Shown here: positions 63,810 through 64,000 of the stretch, in pieces
How the letters are laid out: each line of letters opens with the position of its first letter
How positions within the stretch are numbered: position 1 is the stretch's first letter
Source: Rostratula benghalensis
Taxonomy: Eukaryota; Chordata; Aves; Charadriiformes; Rostratulidae
NCBI GenBank assembly: GCA_013399305.1
Contig: VXAI01000244.1
Span: 1,099,133 to 1,163,132, forward strand
Direction: 5' to 3'
DNA length: 64,000 nucleotides
Notes under the pieces: model-generated
Told to the model about the DNA's origin: nothing
The model's input: the letters and a program-made list of their open reading frames with translations, nothing else
Databases searched by the model: none
Made by a program: the position numbers and the translations under genes

Positions 63810-64000
63810 AAGATATGGGAGGGGTCCATAGGGGTCTGGTGGGGTCCGCAGGGTTCTGGGATTGTTAGTAGGGTTCCTTGGGGATCTACAGCAGTCTTGG
63901 GGGAGTCCATAGAGGTCCGGGCATGTCCTCAGGGAACTGGAGGTTCCATAGGGATCCATAGTGGTCTGGGGGATCGGTAGAGCACCTCAGGGGTTTGGGG
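63810..64000 (+). repeat. Degenerate GGGGTC-type minisatellite, cut by the window edge
   Basis: Imperfect reiteration of a G-rich unit like GGGGTCCATAGGGGTCTGG, with variants GGGGTCCGCAGGGTTCTGG and GGTTCCATAGGGATCCATA, spaced about 19-30 bp. It continues to the last base, so its full length is not visible. Confidence 0.7.

Noticed and set aside
1..64000. CRISPR arrays, bacterial operons, tRNA or rRNA genes
   Set aside because: No evenly spaced direct repeats, no Shine-Dalgarno/operon structure, and no tRNA or rRNA sequence was recognised by eye; a tRNA or covariance-model scan was not possible.

Overview
The window is from a bird genome. Two things show this: the protein encoded near the left end is an avian-type beta-nerve growth factor, and the interspersed repeats are mostly 3'-truncated CR1 LINEs ending in ATTCTATG-like 8-mers, plus one solo ERV LTR. 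I cannot name the species. There is no bacterial or phage content. The window is gene-poor: one clearly coding exon, about 60 kb of intronic and intergenic DNA, and a second CpG-island promoter near the right end.

Left part (about 0.7-26 kb): the NGF gene, entirely on the minus strand. The coding exon (872-1603) carries the whole short preproNGF of 239 aa and is followed by a short AT-rich 3'UTR. A 139-bp upstream exon (4860-4998) has consensus splice sites and resembles the untranslated or long-form exon of mammalian NGF. A GC-rich first exon lies at about 25850-26000 with a perfect donor and an AP-1 motif beside it. Both upstream exons end in ...GAG, in phase with GTG CAT AGC GTA ATG at the start of the coding exon. 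If the middle exon is skipped, the first-exon ATG at 25978 is in frame with NGF and adds 47 residues. If it is included, that frame stops almost at once.

Middle (26-58 kb): intergenic DNA upstream of NGF. It holds CR1 copies at 28.3-29.3, 38.4-39.0, 45.8 and 54.0 kb, a solo LTR at 41.97-42.78 kb, a local 87-bp duplication at 51.6/52.7 kb, and a strong CTCF-like motif at 26.95 kb. I find no supportable protein gene here.

Right part (58.4-64 kb): a small very GC-rich island with a G-quadruplex motif and a 330-bp polypyrimidine tract (58.47-58.94 kb), a G/T-skewed stretch (60.5-61.5 kb), then a classic CpG-island promoter (61.47-62.13 kb) with two NRF1-type palindromes, an inverted CCAAT box, a CACGTG E-box and a reverse-oriented CTCF-like site. 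From tetrapod synteny (TSPAN2-NGF-VANGL1, with NGF and VANGL1 divergent) this is probably the promoter side of VANGL1. That is inference, because no VANGL1 coding exon lies in the window. A possible plus-strand exon sits at 63271-63465, and a degenerate GGGGTC-type minisatellite runs off the right edge.
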